A model generated the notes under the pieces. The model saw only the letters and a program-made list of their open reading frames with translations. It searched no databases and was not told the origin of the DNA. The position numbers and the translations under genes are program-made. Shown here in pieces: positions 18,417 to 26,751 of a DNA stretch of 64,000 bases. The stretch's first letter is position 1. The number at the start of each line of letters is the position of its first letter. The DNA comes from Terribacillus sp. FSL K6-0262 (GTDB lineage: Bacteria > Bacillota > Bacilli > Bacillales > Amphibacillaceae), in contig NZ_CP150277.1 in the NCBI RefSeq assembly GCF_037977385.1, positions 1,054,001 to 1,118,000 on the forward strand, given 5' to 3'.

Positions 18417-19604
18417 TTATGAATATACAGTCGGAGTTGGATATTCCCCTGTCAGCACCCAGTTCCCTATGTTTTTCCGTTTATATTCGATGGGATTGTG
18501 AAGGGAATGGGTACGGACATTCCGCCAAAAGCGGTCAAAGTTATTTTTTCTCGTAGCGGAACGTGCTCCCATCACCTGAAAAATACCGCTTGTGACATCC
18601 AGGGCGACTTTGGTCCCAAAAGCATTTGCCGCTCCCGTCAAAAGGGCAGTTTCCCCTCGTTCCTCTTCCGTGAGGGAACGATCTTGCGCCCAAGCTTCAT
18701 CCACCTTTCTCCCTGCTTTTTCCACCAATTGAACTGCTGCTTGAATATCAATCCAAAAATCCCCGTAACTGCGTTGGATGAATGGATCATCAATTGCTTT
18801 TTCATAGTCTGTCAGATACCAAGGCCGTGATTTATTAATCGTATATTCCTTCGCTTCCTCCAATGCTCCCTCCGCTGAACCCACGAAAACATTCGCTAAA
18901 ACGATTTGCGATAAAATGGCATCGAAAGTAGCTAAAGGTGTTCCCTTGGATTCTGTGAAATCAATAACTTCATCTGCTTCCACGACAACATTTTCAAATG
19001 TTACCGATCCGCTATCCGTTTGCCTTTGTCCCATTCCATCCCAATCATCATTGATCGTGATGCCTGTCCTTGAAGTCGGGATGATCCCAAGATATAAGGT
19101 TGTTTTTTCAGCATCATCGTACCATGTGATGGCTAGACGGTCAGAGTCCCTGGCCCCTGTGCTGAATGTGTTATGCCCATTCACTATATATTTGTCTCCC
19201 TGTCTTTTTCCGATCAGGCTCGGTTCAATCGGATTGGATGAGTTTCCCCAGAACCAGTTGTTTTTTGCTGATTGCGTATAGAAATGCTCTTTCTGTTTCG
19301 CATTACCCGCGATATGCGGCAAAACCGTTTGAAAGGCATGGTAGCCATATAGATGGCCAAGCGCTGCATCCGCTTTCGCTAATTCCCGGACAATTCGAAG
19401 GACAAGTGACCAAGGCTGCCCATTACCGCCATATTCTTTCGGAATATGGATATTCAATAGTCCGCTTTCCCGTAAAGCATCCCGCTGATTCTTGGCTGTG
19501 CCCCCAGCTTTATCACGCTCTGCTGCGTCCTTTGCAAACTCTTGGGCAAGCAATGCTGCCGTTTCCAAATATCTTGCTGATTCATTCACAGTGATTGTTT
19601 CCAT
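18417..19604 (-). CDS. Acyl-CoA dehydrogenase-fold flavin monooxygenase (DszC/SfnB type)
   Basis: Protein of the acyl-CoA dehydrogenase fold (395 aa) in the branch containing DszC and SfnB, reduced-flavin-dependent enzymes that oxidise organosulfur compounds. AAERDKAGGTAKNQRDALRE, IPKEYGGNGQPW and FSTGARDSDRLAITW match that branch, and the acyl-CoA dehydrogenase catalytic Glu context is absent. Its leader contains a SAM-I riboswitch, which supports a role in sulfur scavenging. The frame has ATGs at 19622, 19610 and 19604. The last has GAGGGAG at the right distance. Substrate unknown. Confidence 0.82.
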   Translation of the reverse strand: METITVNESARYLETAALLAQEFAKDAAERDKAGGTAKNQRDALRESGLLNIHIPKEYGGNGQPWSLVLRIVRELAKADAALGHLYGYHAFQTVLPHIAGNAKQKEHFYTQSAKNNWFWGNSSNPIEPSLIGKRQGDKYIVNGHNTFSTGARDSDRLAITWYDDAEKTTLYLGIIPTSRTGITINDDWDGMGQRQTDSGSVTFENVVVEADEVIDFTESKGTPLATFDAILSQIVLANVFVGSAEGALEEAKEYTINKSRPWYLTDYEKAIDDPFIQRSYGDFWIDIQAAVQLVEKAGRKVDEAWAQDRSLTEEERGETALLTGAANAFGTKVALDVTSGIFQVMGARSATRKNNFDRFWRNVRTHSLHNPIEYKRKNIGNWVLTGEYPTPTVYS

Positions 19605-19642
19605 TTCCATCTCCCTCTCCATCCAAATTTATTCACTGCATG

Positions 19643-19795
19643 AAAAAAACCTCTTCTAAAATAAGAAGAGGTTAAAAAACCGATCCATGATACTCCCCTT
19701 ATCTCTCAAGCATACGCTTGCTGGATTTGGCACAGTGCTTTAAAAGTCTGCTGCCGAGGCATCACAGGGCCAGTCCCTCCACCTCTCTTGATAAG
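19643..19795 (-). promoter_or_regulatory. SAM-I riboswitch (S-box) with terminator
   Basis: On the minus strand the aptamer begins CTTATCAAGAGAGGTGGAGG, continues ACTGGCCC and GATGCCTCGGCAGCAG, and closes with GAGAGATAAG (19699-19705 pairs with 19789-19795). These are the conserved P1, kink-turn and core parts of the SAM-I class. The terminator AACCTCTTCT/AGAAGAGGTT with a T-run is at 19643-19673. High SAM should stop transcription of the monooxygenase. Confidence 0.93.
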
Positions 19796-20168
19796 TTTAT
19801 TAATTTGTTACTTGAAATATAAATTATGCAAATACCAAAGTCAATACATTCAGAAAATTTTAATTCATTTTCGTGATATGAACTCCTCCTTCCTTTATGA
19901 CAAAGCTTTATTGCTCCCTGCTTATAACTAGGTCTAAAATCCATCGGTCCGATGCATTATTGATTGTTGTCCATTTGGTCCTAAATGCATATGCAGACCT
20001 GTGTCATAGCGGAAAAATCCTTGCAAATAAAATAAATATCCACATAGAATACTAAAGTGCATGCAAAACCTGTTTATCAAAAACCGATTGAGGAAATGGA
20101 TAAGTAGGCAGCTTTTGCTCCAATAGTCACATGACAATCCCTTCCAATTGCGTTACTATAATATTCGT

Positions 20169-20306
20169 GCACAGAAAAAGACCGATCGGTGCTGCCAACA
20201 CCAATCGGTCCGTCCAGTAATAGCATGATTCCCCTAGGGGATCTGCGCGAAAAGAGGTAAACGAACCACCCTTCTCGAGCTGCCAACTCAAGGGTGGTTA
20301 TTTTTT
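20169..20306 (+). ncRNA. Putative antisense RNA antitoxin
   Basis: Plus-strand unit convergent with the toxin gene. A -10 TATAAT stands at 20157-20162 with only a weak TGACAA 19 bases upstream. Transcription would start near 20169 and end at the hairpin AACCACCCTT/AAGGGTGGTT (20264-20299) followed by TTATTTTTT. The RNA would overlap the toxin mRNA 3' region by roughly 130 bases, the layout of txpA/RatA and bsrG/SR4. Confidence 0.6.
20175..20210 (-). terminator. Terminator of the toxin mRNA
   Basis: On the minus strand GACCGATTGGTG pairs with CACCGATCGGTC (7-base loop), followed by TTTTT. It lies about 90 bases after the toxin stop codon. Confidence 0.7.
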
Positions 20307-20384
20307 CTGGTTCTTATCTGACAAGATCGCAACAATCAACGTTCCAAAGCCGATCATCAACGTCAACGCCTCTGCCACCGTCAT
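20298..20384 (-). CDS. Small holin-like type I toxin (28 aa)
   Basis: A 28-residue peptide beginning MTVAEALTLMIGF, continuing with the hydrophobic stretch GTLIVAILS and ending in the charged tail DKNQKK. This is the pattern of the putative holin-like toxin family, and the opening MTVxxALxLMIxFxT is characteristic as I know it. Such peptides insert in the membrane and are silenced by a convergent antisense RNA. GGAGGG stands 11 bases before the ATG, a long spacing. The stop codon lies inside the antitoxin terminator hairpin. Confidence 0.75.
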   Translation of the reverse strand: MTVAEALTLMIGFGTLIVAILSDKNQKK

Positions 20385-20423
20385 CCGCTACACCACCCTC
20401 CATAAAGGAAAGAGTAATGCGCA

Positions 20424-20467
20424 AACCACCCTTGAGTCACCTATGCTATTGTCCTACCATTATATCA
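20424..20467 (-). promoter_or_regulatory. Toxin promoter and 5' pairing element
   Basis: An extended -10, TGATATAAT, is at 20459-20467 on the minus strand, with no clear -35. Just inside the transcript, CTCAAGGGTGGTT (20424-20436) is perfectly complementary over 13 bases to AACCACCCTTGAG in the 3' region of the same mRNA (20287-20299). Confidence 0.6.
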
Positions 20468-20758
20468 AAGGTTCAAAAAAGCCCATATATAACGAAAGTC
20501 CATTTTTTACCAAGGACGGCGTTACTATAGTACCTGCCAAAATGTCATCCGAACAAAGAAAAAGACCGCACGTATCTCCCCCCGTATCTCGAACCATAAG
20601 TCGGCCCCATTGAATGAACTTTTGACGAATTGAACCCAATAATGATCATGACTGCACTTTTGAAAATAAACAGCTTTTTTCATTCCCATTTATAAAATGA
20701 AACTTTTATACAGTCTGTTTCTTATATTAGTAAATTGATAAAAAGGAGCGAGGAGTTC
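20468..20758. other. Intergenic stretch with a degenerate antitoxin-like start
   Basis: No gene seen. GCGTTACTATAGTACC at 20519-20534 and AAAAAGACCG at 20562-20571 echo GCGTTACTATAATATTC and AAAAAGACCG of the antitoxin start (20150-20183). This may be a remnant of a second copy. Confidence 0.3.
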
Positions 20759-21718
20759 ATGATCATTTATGCATTGCTGGCTGTCGTTTTGGTTATCGGG
20801 TTCCTAGTTGGATTTAATCATGCAGAGTTCAAAAAAGCAGAAAAGGCTTTTCCCCCGCAAGGCAAATTCGTAACAGTGGACGGCCATACACTTCATTACA
20901 TATCAGCAGGTACGGGGCAGCCTGTTGTGTTCCTTCATGGAGGCATGCTTTCGAGCAGGGATTTCGCAGCTGCTGTTCAATTGGCGGCTGCGCAGGGCTT
21001 CCATGCAATTGCTTTCGACAGACCGGGCTATGGTTACAGCAGCAGATCGACTGCCGGCAAAACGACTCCGGACTCCCAGGCCGTACTTCTCCATCATGCA
21101 TTAAAGAAAATCGGTGTGGAGCAGCCAATCATTTTAGTCGGACATTCCTGGAGCGGGACCATGACACTTTCCTATGCACTGCAATTTCCATCCCTGGCTG
21201 CCGGACTGATCATCGCAGGAGGTGCCATGTATAAGGAGGGCTATCCTGCAGAACATGGCGATATACTATCCAAAATTGTCACCACCCCCGTGCTGGGAAG
21301 CATCCTGCTTCGTACCCTCTTGAAAACGCCTTTAGCAAAAAGAATGGCAAATACTATGGTCAAGCAGACATTCGCTCCCGAATCAGTCCCCGCCGGCTAC
21401 ACCGAAGCCACCTATGCATTGGGATTCCGTCCGCGGCACTTCCGAGCGAATCGGGAAGATGTCCTCGCTTTTCCCGGAGCATCGAAAAAACTCAGTGGAC
21501 GGTATAAGGAAATAACGGTACCTGTTGTAATCATCGTCGGGGAACAGGACCCTTTCGGTACGATTGCACAGGCGGAGAGACTAAAGAAAGACATCCCTCA
21601 TTCTTTATTGAAGCGTATCCCGGATATAGGCCATATGATTCCGGAGCTTCATCCAGAAGTCATAGTCGAAAGTATAAGGAGCCTGCCTGATGATTCCCTA
21701 CCAAAAATGTCCTTCTAG
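20759..21718 (+). CDS. Alpha/beta hydrolase with N-terminal membrane anchor
   Basis: 319 aa. Residues 1-18 (MIIYALLAVVLVIGFLVG) form one membrane helix, so the catalytic domain is probably held at the membrane. The alpha/beta-hydrolase triad is visible: nucleophile in GHSWSG near 141-146, Asp in GEQDPFG near 269, and His in IPDIGHMIPEL near 296. The oxyanion HGG motif is FLHGGMLSS. I start at ATG 20759, which has AGGAGCGAGGAG upstream; the frame opens 8 codons earlier. Substrate unknown; esterase or haloalkane-type activity are both possible. Confidence 0.8.
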   Translation: MIIYALLAVVLVIGFLVGFNHAEFKKAEKAFPPQGKFVTVDGHTLHYISAGTGQPVVFLHGGMLSSRDFAAAVQLAAAQGFHAIAFDRPGYGYSSRSTAGKTTPDSQAVLLHHALKKIGVEQPIILVGHSWSGTMTLSYALQFPSLAAGLIIAGGAMYKEGYPAEHGDILSKIVTTPVLGSILLRTLLKTPLAKRMANTMVKQTFAPESVPAGYTEATYALGFRPRHFRANREDVLAFPGASKKLSGRYKEITVPVVIIVGEQDPFGTIAQAERLKKDIPHSLLKRIPDIGHMIPELHPEVIVESIRSLPDDSLPKMSF

Positions 21719-21782
21719 AAACATCCGAACTTAAGCTCCATCCTTTATATAGGATCGTTTTCTTTTTGGGTGTTCCCCCATT

Positions 21783-21811
21783 TTGCCGTATTTCAGGCAA
21801 ACCAGTATAAT
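21783..21811 (+). promoter_or_regulatory. Promoter of the FCD/GntR regulator
   Basis: TTGCCG (21783-21788), 17-base spacer, TATAAT (21806-21811), 35 bases before the start codon. No palindrome like that at 26760 is present here. Confidence 0.7.
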
Positions 21812-21845
21812 TTAAGCAGGAACTCCTATAATCGAGGTGGTCATC

Positions 21846-22541
21846 ATGAACTTTAATCCAGTTACCAACAAACGTCTATACATACAAATTTACGAACAGA
21901 TCGTCGAGCAAATGAAATCAGGTGCTTTCAAGATCGGCGACAAGCTTCCGTCGGAGCGGGAGCTTTGCGAACAATTCGGGGTCAGCCGGGCACCGGTCCG
22001 TCAGGCATTGAGCGCGCTTGAAATGAACGGGTTCACCTTCTCCAGACAAGGGGAAGGGGTCTACATCAAGTCATTGCCGGCCGATGAAGTGCTGTCGCCT
22101 GCCTTCCTTAAAAATGTCTCTCCTGAGGATATTGTAGAAGCTCGGATGAATATTGAACCGCTCATCGTACGATTTGCTGCCATGCGTGCGACAAAGGAAG
22201 ATTTGGCAGAGCTGAATGAAACAATCCAGCAAATGGAACAGGAAACGAATGAAGGGGTATATGTACCGGAAACGGATGAGAAGCTGCATAACGGTATCGC
22301 GAAGGCATCCCATAATGATTTGTTCATTCAATTCATGGCCACGATCAGCAATGCGATGAAGCAGCAGCAGATGTGGACCTTCATCAGGGATCGGACAGTG
22401 ACAAGACCTGACTTTCGCAGCGTGAACTTCCATGAGCATAAGAATTTGATCGAAGCGATCGAAGATCATGACGAGGAAAAAGCAGAGTCCTTGATGAAGC
22501 TGCACATGGATAATCTATATGAACGCTATTGGAAAGCATAA
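21846..22541 (+). CDS. FadR/FCD-subfamily GntR transcriptional regulator
   Basis: 231 aa. An N-terminal winged helix (IYEQIVEQMKSGAFKIGDKL, then FGVSRAPVRQALSALEMNG) is followed by an all-helical FCD effector domain (residues 90-225) with the metal/ligand positions D/H in EARMNIEPLIVRFAA, LHNGIAKASHN and NFHEHKNLIEAIEDHD. ATG 21846 has GAGGTGG 5 bases upstream; a GTG 9 bases earlier is in frame but less likely. It is convergent with the transketolase operon, whose upstream palindrome fits this subfamily's operator, so it is the likely local repressor. Confidence 0.88.
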   Translation: MNFNPVTNKRLYIQIYEQIVEQMKSGAFKIGDKLPSERELCEQFGVSRAPVRQALSALEMNGFTFSRQGEGVYIKSLPADEVLSPAFLKNVSPEDIVEARMNIEPLIVRFAAMRATKEDLAELNETIQQMEQETNEGVYVPETDEKLHNGIAKASHNDLFIQFMATISNAMKQQQMWTFIRDRTVTRPDFRSVNFHEHKNLIEAIEDHDEEKAESLMKLHMDNLYERYWKA

Positions 22542-22569
22542 AAGGAGTCAGCATCTGCTGACTCCTTTT
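22541..22569. terminator. Bidirectional terminator GntR/SR1P
   Basis: AAAGGAGTCAGC/GCTGACTCCTTTT with a 4-base loop, lying between two convergent genes. Confidence 0.8.
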
Positions 22570-22574
22570 ATGCT

Positions 22575-22718
22575 TCATTCAGCTGCAGTACCATCTTCCC
22601 GGCATTCCGGGCATACTCCATACAATACACGGCCGCCTTCCGGACTGACTGTGACATCGATCACATCTTCGCAATCCTGACAAATAATCGTTTGCTTCGA
22701 ATTCAATTTCTCTTCCAT
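22575..22718 (-). CDS. SR1P-like small zinc-ribbon peptide (GapA-binding peptide family)
   Basis: 47 aa with two CxxC knuckles, C13/C16 (IICQDCEDVI) and C36/C39 (VLYGVCPECR). TIICQDC plus VLYGxC is the hallmark of SR1P, the GapA-binding peptide encoded by the dual-function RNA SR1 in B. subtilis. Here it is the last gene of a sugar operon rather than a free-standing sRNA. The start ATG 22718 follows GGAGG with 8-base spacing; the frame extends upstream. In B. subtilis SR1P binds GapA; that role is inferred here. Confidence 0.78.
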   Translation of the reverse strand: MEEKLNSKQTIICQDCEDVIDVTVSPEGGRVLYGVCPECREDGTAAE

Positions 22719-22756
22719 TTTCTTCGCCTCCGATTGATTTTTTGGCCATGCCGCCA

Positions 22757-24088
22757 TCAGCTTGATTTACCCAACTTCTTTTCTGCCATCCGGGACACTG
22801 CTTTTCCGGACTGCTTTACTAGGAATATTATGATGATGGAGCTCAGAATCATGCTAATACCAAGAAAAACCATACTCATCGTGAAGGAGCCCGTCGCATC
22901 ACGGATATACCCAACAGCATACGGTCCAAAGAATCCACCAAGGTTCCCGATGCTATTGATCAAGGCAATCGCGCCTGCAGCTGCAGATTCTGTCAGGAAG
23001 GAAGGCGGGATCGCCCAAAACGGTGAATAAGCTCCAAAGGCTCCGCACAATGCGATTGTCAGCAACACAAAGGACAGGATGATGTTACTTTCAGCAACGT
23101 AACTGCTCGCGATCATCGCTACGGCGCTAGTCGTCAAGCAAGCTGCCACATGCCAGCGTCTTTCGTTCTTTTTATCCGAATGATTCCCTACCAGGATCAT
23201 TGCGACCATCGCAATGGCATACATCAAGCCGAGCAGCCAGCCCAGACCCTGTGTACTCATGGACAATGACTCAGCCATTGTGTCCGTTACGGTCGGCAGG
23301 AACATATTGATGCCATAGTAGCCAAACATCCAGCAGAAGTAGCCCGCTGATAAAATCAGGACATCACGATCTTTAAGTGCCTGCGCGAACGTATAGTGCT
23401 TTACCTGCTGCTTTGCCTCCTTTTCTTTTTGTGTAACATGAAGCAGCCAGTTCTTCTCTTCCTCGGTTAGCCATTTCACGTCCTCCAGACGATCATCCAG
23501 ATAGAAGAAACAGATGATACCGAGGATCATAGCTGGAACCGCTTCCAAAATAAACAACCACTGCCAGCCTGAAAGATTAAACCATTCGATCTGCATCAGG
23601 AACGTCGATAATGGCGCCCCGACCGCATTGGCTCCGGGAATGGCCAGCATGAATGCTGCAATGGCCTTCGCATGGTGCTTTGACTGGAAGAAACCGCTCA
23701 AATAATAGACCATGCATGGATAGAAGCTTGCTTCGGCTACCCCCAATAGGAACCGAGCCGTATAGAATTGCCATGGTTCCGTCACGAATGCCATCAGGAT
23801 CGCGATGATCGCCCACGAAACCATGATTCGGCTGATCCAGCGCCGGGCCCCGATCCTGGTCATGATGGCACTTCCAGGTACCTCCAGCAAGAAGTAACCT
23901 AAGAAGAATATACCCGCTCCGAGACCAAATACAGCATTGGAAAAGCCAAGATCTTCATTCATCTGTAAAGCGGCAAAACTGATATTCACACGATCCAGGA
24001 TCGAGATGAAGAAACAAAGAAACAGAAATGGTATCAGACGTAATGTCACTTTCCGGGTGGTGGATTTCTCCAGCATGTGCTGCTCCAA
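22757..24088 (-). CDS. MFS transporter, anion:cation symporter family
   Basis: About 443 aa with twelve hydrophobic segments. LDRVNISFAALQMNEDLGFS near 35-55 and GYFLLEVPGSAIMTRIGARRW near 75-95 are the signature stretches of the ACS family (sugar acids, phthalate, tartrate and similar anions). It probably imports the acid or sugar used by the SDR and transketolase encoded upstream. The start is uncertain: TTG 24088 has GGAGG with 7-base spacing, ATG 24106 lies before it, and ATG 24076 is also possible. Confidence 0.86.
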   Translation of the reverse strand: MEQHMLEKSTTRKVTLRLIPFLFLCFFISILDRVNISFAALQMNEDLGFSNAVFGLGAGIFFLGYFLLEVPGSAIMTRIGARRWISRIMVSWAIIAILMAFVTEPWQFYTARFLLGVAEASFYPCMVYYLSGFFQSKHHAKAIAAFMLAIPGANAVGAPLSTFLMQIEWFNLSGWQWLFILEAVPAMILGIICFFYLDDRLEDVKWLTEEEKNWLLHVTQKEKEAKQQVKHYTFAQALKDRDVLILSAGYFCWMFGYYGINMFLPTVTDTMAESLSMSTQGLGWLLGLMYAIAMVAMILVGNHSDKKNERRWHVAACLTTSAVAMIASSYVAESNIILSFVLLTIALCGAFGAYSPFWAIPPSFLTESAAAGAIALINSIGNLGGFFGPYAVGYIRDATGSFTMSMVFLGISMILSSIIIIFLVKQSGKAVSRMAEKKLGKSS

Positions 24089-24143
24089 GATCATTCCTCC
24101 ATTCATTCAGATGACGGGCGGGCAAGCATCCCGCCCTCGTTGC

Positions 24144-24902
24144 TCAGTCCATATGCGAGCCACCGTTGATATCGATTTCTTCCCCGGTTATATACGAGGA
24201 TTCTTCCGAGGCGAGGAATGCGACAGCAGAGGCGATTTCTTTCGTCTCCCCCGGTCTGCCCAGCGGGATACCAGAAATGACCTGGAGTGCATCTTCCTGC
24301 GGGAGCGACTTCCAAATATCCGTATTCACCAATCCCGGCGCAACACAATTGACGGTAATGCCATCCAAACCTACTTCCCGTGCCAAGTTTTTGGAGAAGC
24401 CAAGCACTGCCGCTTTGGATGCGGAATAATGCGCTCCGCCGAATACACCCCCGCCTCGTTTGGCAGACACGGAAGAAAGGCTGATGATGCGTCCGTATTT
24501 TTGCTTACGCATTGGCTCCAATACCGCTTGTGTGCATAAGAACAAGCCAAACATATTGACGTTGAATATTTTGGTGATATCGGTCAGCGTCATTTCTTCC
24601 ACTGTCACCTTCTGGGAAATCCCGGCATTGTTGACGAGAATATCAATCCGGCCGAAGGCTTCAAGCGTTTTTTCCACCATGGCATCGACTGAAGCTTTAT
24701 CCGTCACATTGACTTCCACTCCAAGTGCTGTTCCGCCAGCTTCTGTGACGACAGCCACCGTCTCCTCGATGCCTTCTTTATTCAAGTCGGCGATGACCAC
24801 CTTTGCCCCTTGCTTGGCAAGTGTCAATGCGATAGTCCTGCCGATTCCTTTTGCAGATCCACTGCCTGTAACGATTGCGACTCTTTCATCTAATTTGAAC
24901 AT
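24144..24902 (-). CDS. SDR-family oxidoreductase (FabG-like)
   Basis: Classical short-chain dehydrogenase of 252 aa. The NAD(P) motif is TGSGSAKGIG (12-21), NNAG is at 91-94, and the catalytic residues are Ser 143/144, Tyr159 and Lys163 (HYSASK). IADLNKEG with an Asp after the second strand suggests NAD rather than NADP. It lies between the MFS carrier and the transketolase subunits, so it probably oxidises or reduces a polyol or ketose of that pathway. The substrate cannot be told. Confidence 0.9.
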   Translation of the reverse strand: MFKLDERVAIVTGSGSAKGIGRTIALTLAKQGAKVVIADLNKEGIEETVAVVTEAGGTALGVEVNVTDKASVDAMVEKTLEAFGRIDILVNNAGISQKVTVEEMTLTDITKIFNVNMFGLFLCTQAVLEPMRKQKYGRIISLSSVSAKRGGGVFGGAHYSASKAAVLGFSKNLAREVGLDGITVNCVAPGLVNTDIWKSLPQEDALQVISGIPLGRPGETKEIASAVAFLASEESSYITGEEIDINGGSHMD

Positions 24903-24923
24903 GTTCTCCAGACCCCTATGCTA

Positions 24924-25874
24924 TTAATTTGTCAATAATTCGGTTGCTGTCGCGACAATGTTTTCGACGGTGATGCCATTGATTTCAAGAAGCTTCCCGT
25001 ATGGGGCGGATTCACCGAATCTATCCTGCACACCGATTCGCGCAAGGCGCCCTTTCCCTTCTTCGGCAATGACTTCCGCCACTGCACTTCCCAGTCCATT
25101 GAGGATATTATGATCTTCCACTGTAATGATTTTTCCGATGCCGATGCATTCCTTCACTGCTTCCGTATCAAGCGGCTTGATTGTGTGCATGTCGAGTAAT
25201 TTGACCGATACCCCCTTCTCCTCCAGCTGCTCTGCAGCACTCATCGCTATATGAACGGTGTCACCATTGGCGATGATGGCAATATCTTCTCCCTCGCGCA
25301 GCTGCTTTGCTTTACCGATCTCGAATGTTTCGTTTTCGTCATAGATCATCGGGACTGCATCACGAGTGAAGCGCAGGTAAACCGGCCCGTACATCGCTGC
25401 AGCTTCGGCAATCAGTTTGCGGGTGGAATGATAATCCGCCCCCATGATCACCGTCATATTCGGGAAGGAACGCATCACACCCATATCCTCGATCGCTTGG
25501 TGGCTGCCGCCGTCATTACCAGGTGTCAAACCGCCATGGGAGCAGGCGATTTTCACATTCAGGTTCGGATAGCAAACTTCCTGACGGATCTGCTCAGCCA
25601 TACGCAGCGATCCGAACACCGCATACGTACTGATGAACGGGATCTTCCCTGTCGTTGCAAGACCGGCTGCGATACCGGCACCGTTTTGCTCGGCAATCCC
25701 GACATTGATATGCTGCATCGGGTATGCGGCAATGAATTTATCTGTCTTACAGGACTTTCCGATATCGATATCCACCACATAAATATCTTCATTCTCTTCA
25801 CCCAAGCGGACAATCTCGTCTCCGAACGCTGCCCTGGTAGCCTTTTTCTCGACTGCTTTCTTGGTTGCACTCAT
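24924..25874 (-). CDS. Transketolase, C-terminal (pyrimidine/C) subunit
   Basis: Second half of a split transketolase, 316 aa. It contains the pyrimidine-binding domain, with the catalytic Glu region AEQNGAGIAAGLATTGKIPF near 81-100, and the C-terminal domain (KTLDMHTIKPLD-like KLLDMHTIKPLDTEAV). GGSHQAIEDMGVMR near 122 is typical. The start overlaps the stop of the N subunit by 4 bases (ATGA type), so translation is coupled. Split transketolases often act on unusual ketose phosphates instead of the pentose phosphate pathway. Confidence 0.92.
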   Translation of the reverse strand: MSATKKAVEKKATRAAFGDEIVRLGEENEDIYVVDIDIGKSCKTDKFIAAYPMQHINVGIAEQNGAGIAAGLATTGKIPFISTYAVFGSLRMAEQIRQEVCYPNLNVKIACSHGGLTPGNDGGSHQAIEDMGVMRSFPNMTVIMGADYHSTRKLIAEAAAMYGPVYLRFTRDAVPMIYDENETFEIGKAKQLREGEDIAIIANGDTVHIAMSAAEQLEEKGVSVKLLDMHTIKPLDTEAVKECIGIGKIITVEDHNILNGLGSAVAEVIAEEGKGRLARIGVQDRFGESAPYGKLLEINGITVENIVATATELLTN

Positions 25875-26707
25875 ACCGGCAAGCCTCCTTCCAGTTCCTT
25901 GATCGCCAACTCGAATTCTTCTTTATTCGGTGCTGTACCATGCCACGCAGCTTGATCCTCCATGTAGGAGACACCCTTTCCTTTTACCGTATCGCACACG
26001 ATACACTTCGGCTTTCCGTTCTTATGTTTCGCAAAGGTATCCAATGTTTCCACGATCTGCTCCATGCTGTGCCCGTCGATACGTGTCGTATCAAAGCCGA
26101 ATGCGTCGAATTTCTTCTCCAAATCAAGCAGCGGCATGACATCTTCACAGAAACCATCGATCTGCAGGCGGTTGTTATCAACGAAAACGATCAAGTTATC
26201 CAGCTTATATTTGACAGCGGCTTGAATCGCTTCCCAAATCTGACCTTCCTGGCATTCCCCGTCCCCGACCATGGCGAATACGCGATAATCCTTTTCATCA
26301 CGCTGACCCGCAATCGCCATGCCGACAGCACAGGAGAGACCTTGCCCTAACGACCCCGTCGATATATCAATCCCCGGACATTTCTTCATATCCGGATGAC
26401 CCTGGAATGGCGAGCCGTACTGGCGCAATGTGTATACGCTTTCATTTGACACAAAGCCTCGTAACGCCAAAGCCGCATACTGTATTGGTGCTACATGTCC
26501 TTTGGATAAGACAAATCGATCGCGATCCTCCCATTTTGGATTGGCCGGATCTACATTCATCTCCCTGAAATATAACGCAGCTATAACATCCGCAGCCGAC
26601 AACGAACCACCTGGATGCCCCGATTGAGCTTCATACACCATCGTGACTGCTGTTTTGCGTAATTCAATCGCACGTTGTTTCAACTCTTCTACACTCGTTC
26701 GCTGCAT
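25871..26707 (-). CDS. Transketolase, N-terminal (TPP-binding) subunit
   Basis: First half of the split enzyme, 278 aa. The thiamine diphosphate motif GDGECQEGQIWEA followed about 20 residues later by VFVDNN is intact, and SKGHVAPIQYAAL and GSLGQGLSCAVGMA carry the usual substrate and cofactor residues. I start at ATG 26707 (MQRTSVEELKQRA) with AGGAGT upstream; the frame opens earlier at 26791 but would cross the operator palindrome. First gene of the operon. Confidence 0.92.
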   Translation of the reverse strand: MQRTSVEELKQRAIELRKTAVTMVYEAQSGHPGGSLSAADVIAALYFREMNVDPANPKWEDRDRFVLSKGHVAPIQYAALALRGFVSNESVYTLRQYGSPFQGHPDMKKCPGIDISTGSLGQGLSCAVGMAIAGQRDEKDYRVFAMVGDGECQEGQIWEAIQAAVKYKLDNLIVFVDNNRLQIDGFCEDVMPLLDLEKKFDAFGFDTTRIDGHSMEQIVETLDTFAKHKNGKPKCIVCDTVKGKGVSYMEDQAAWHGTAPNKEEFELAIKELEGGLPV

Positions 26708-26751
26708 ATGCCACACTCCTATTCCTAAATGACCACCTTGTAAACTCATAT

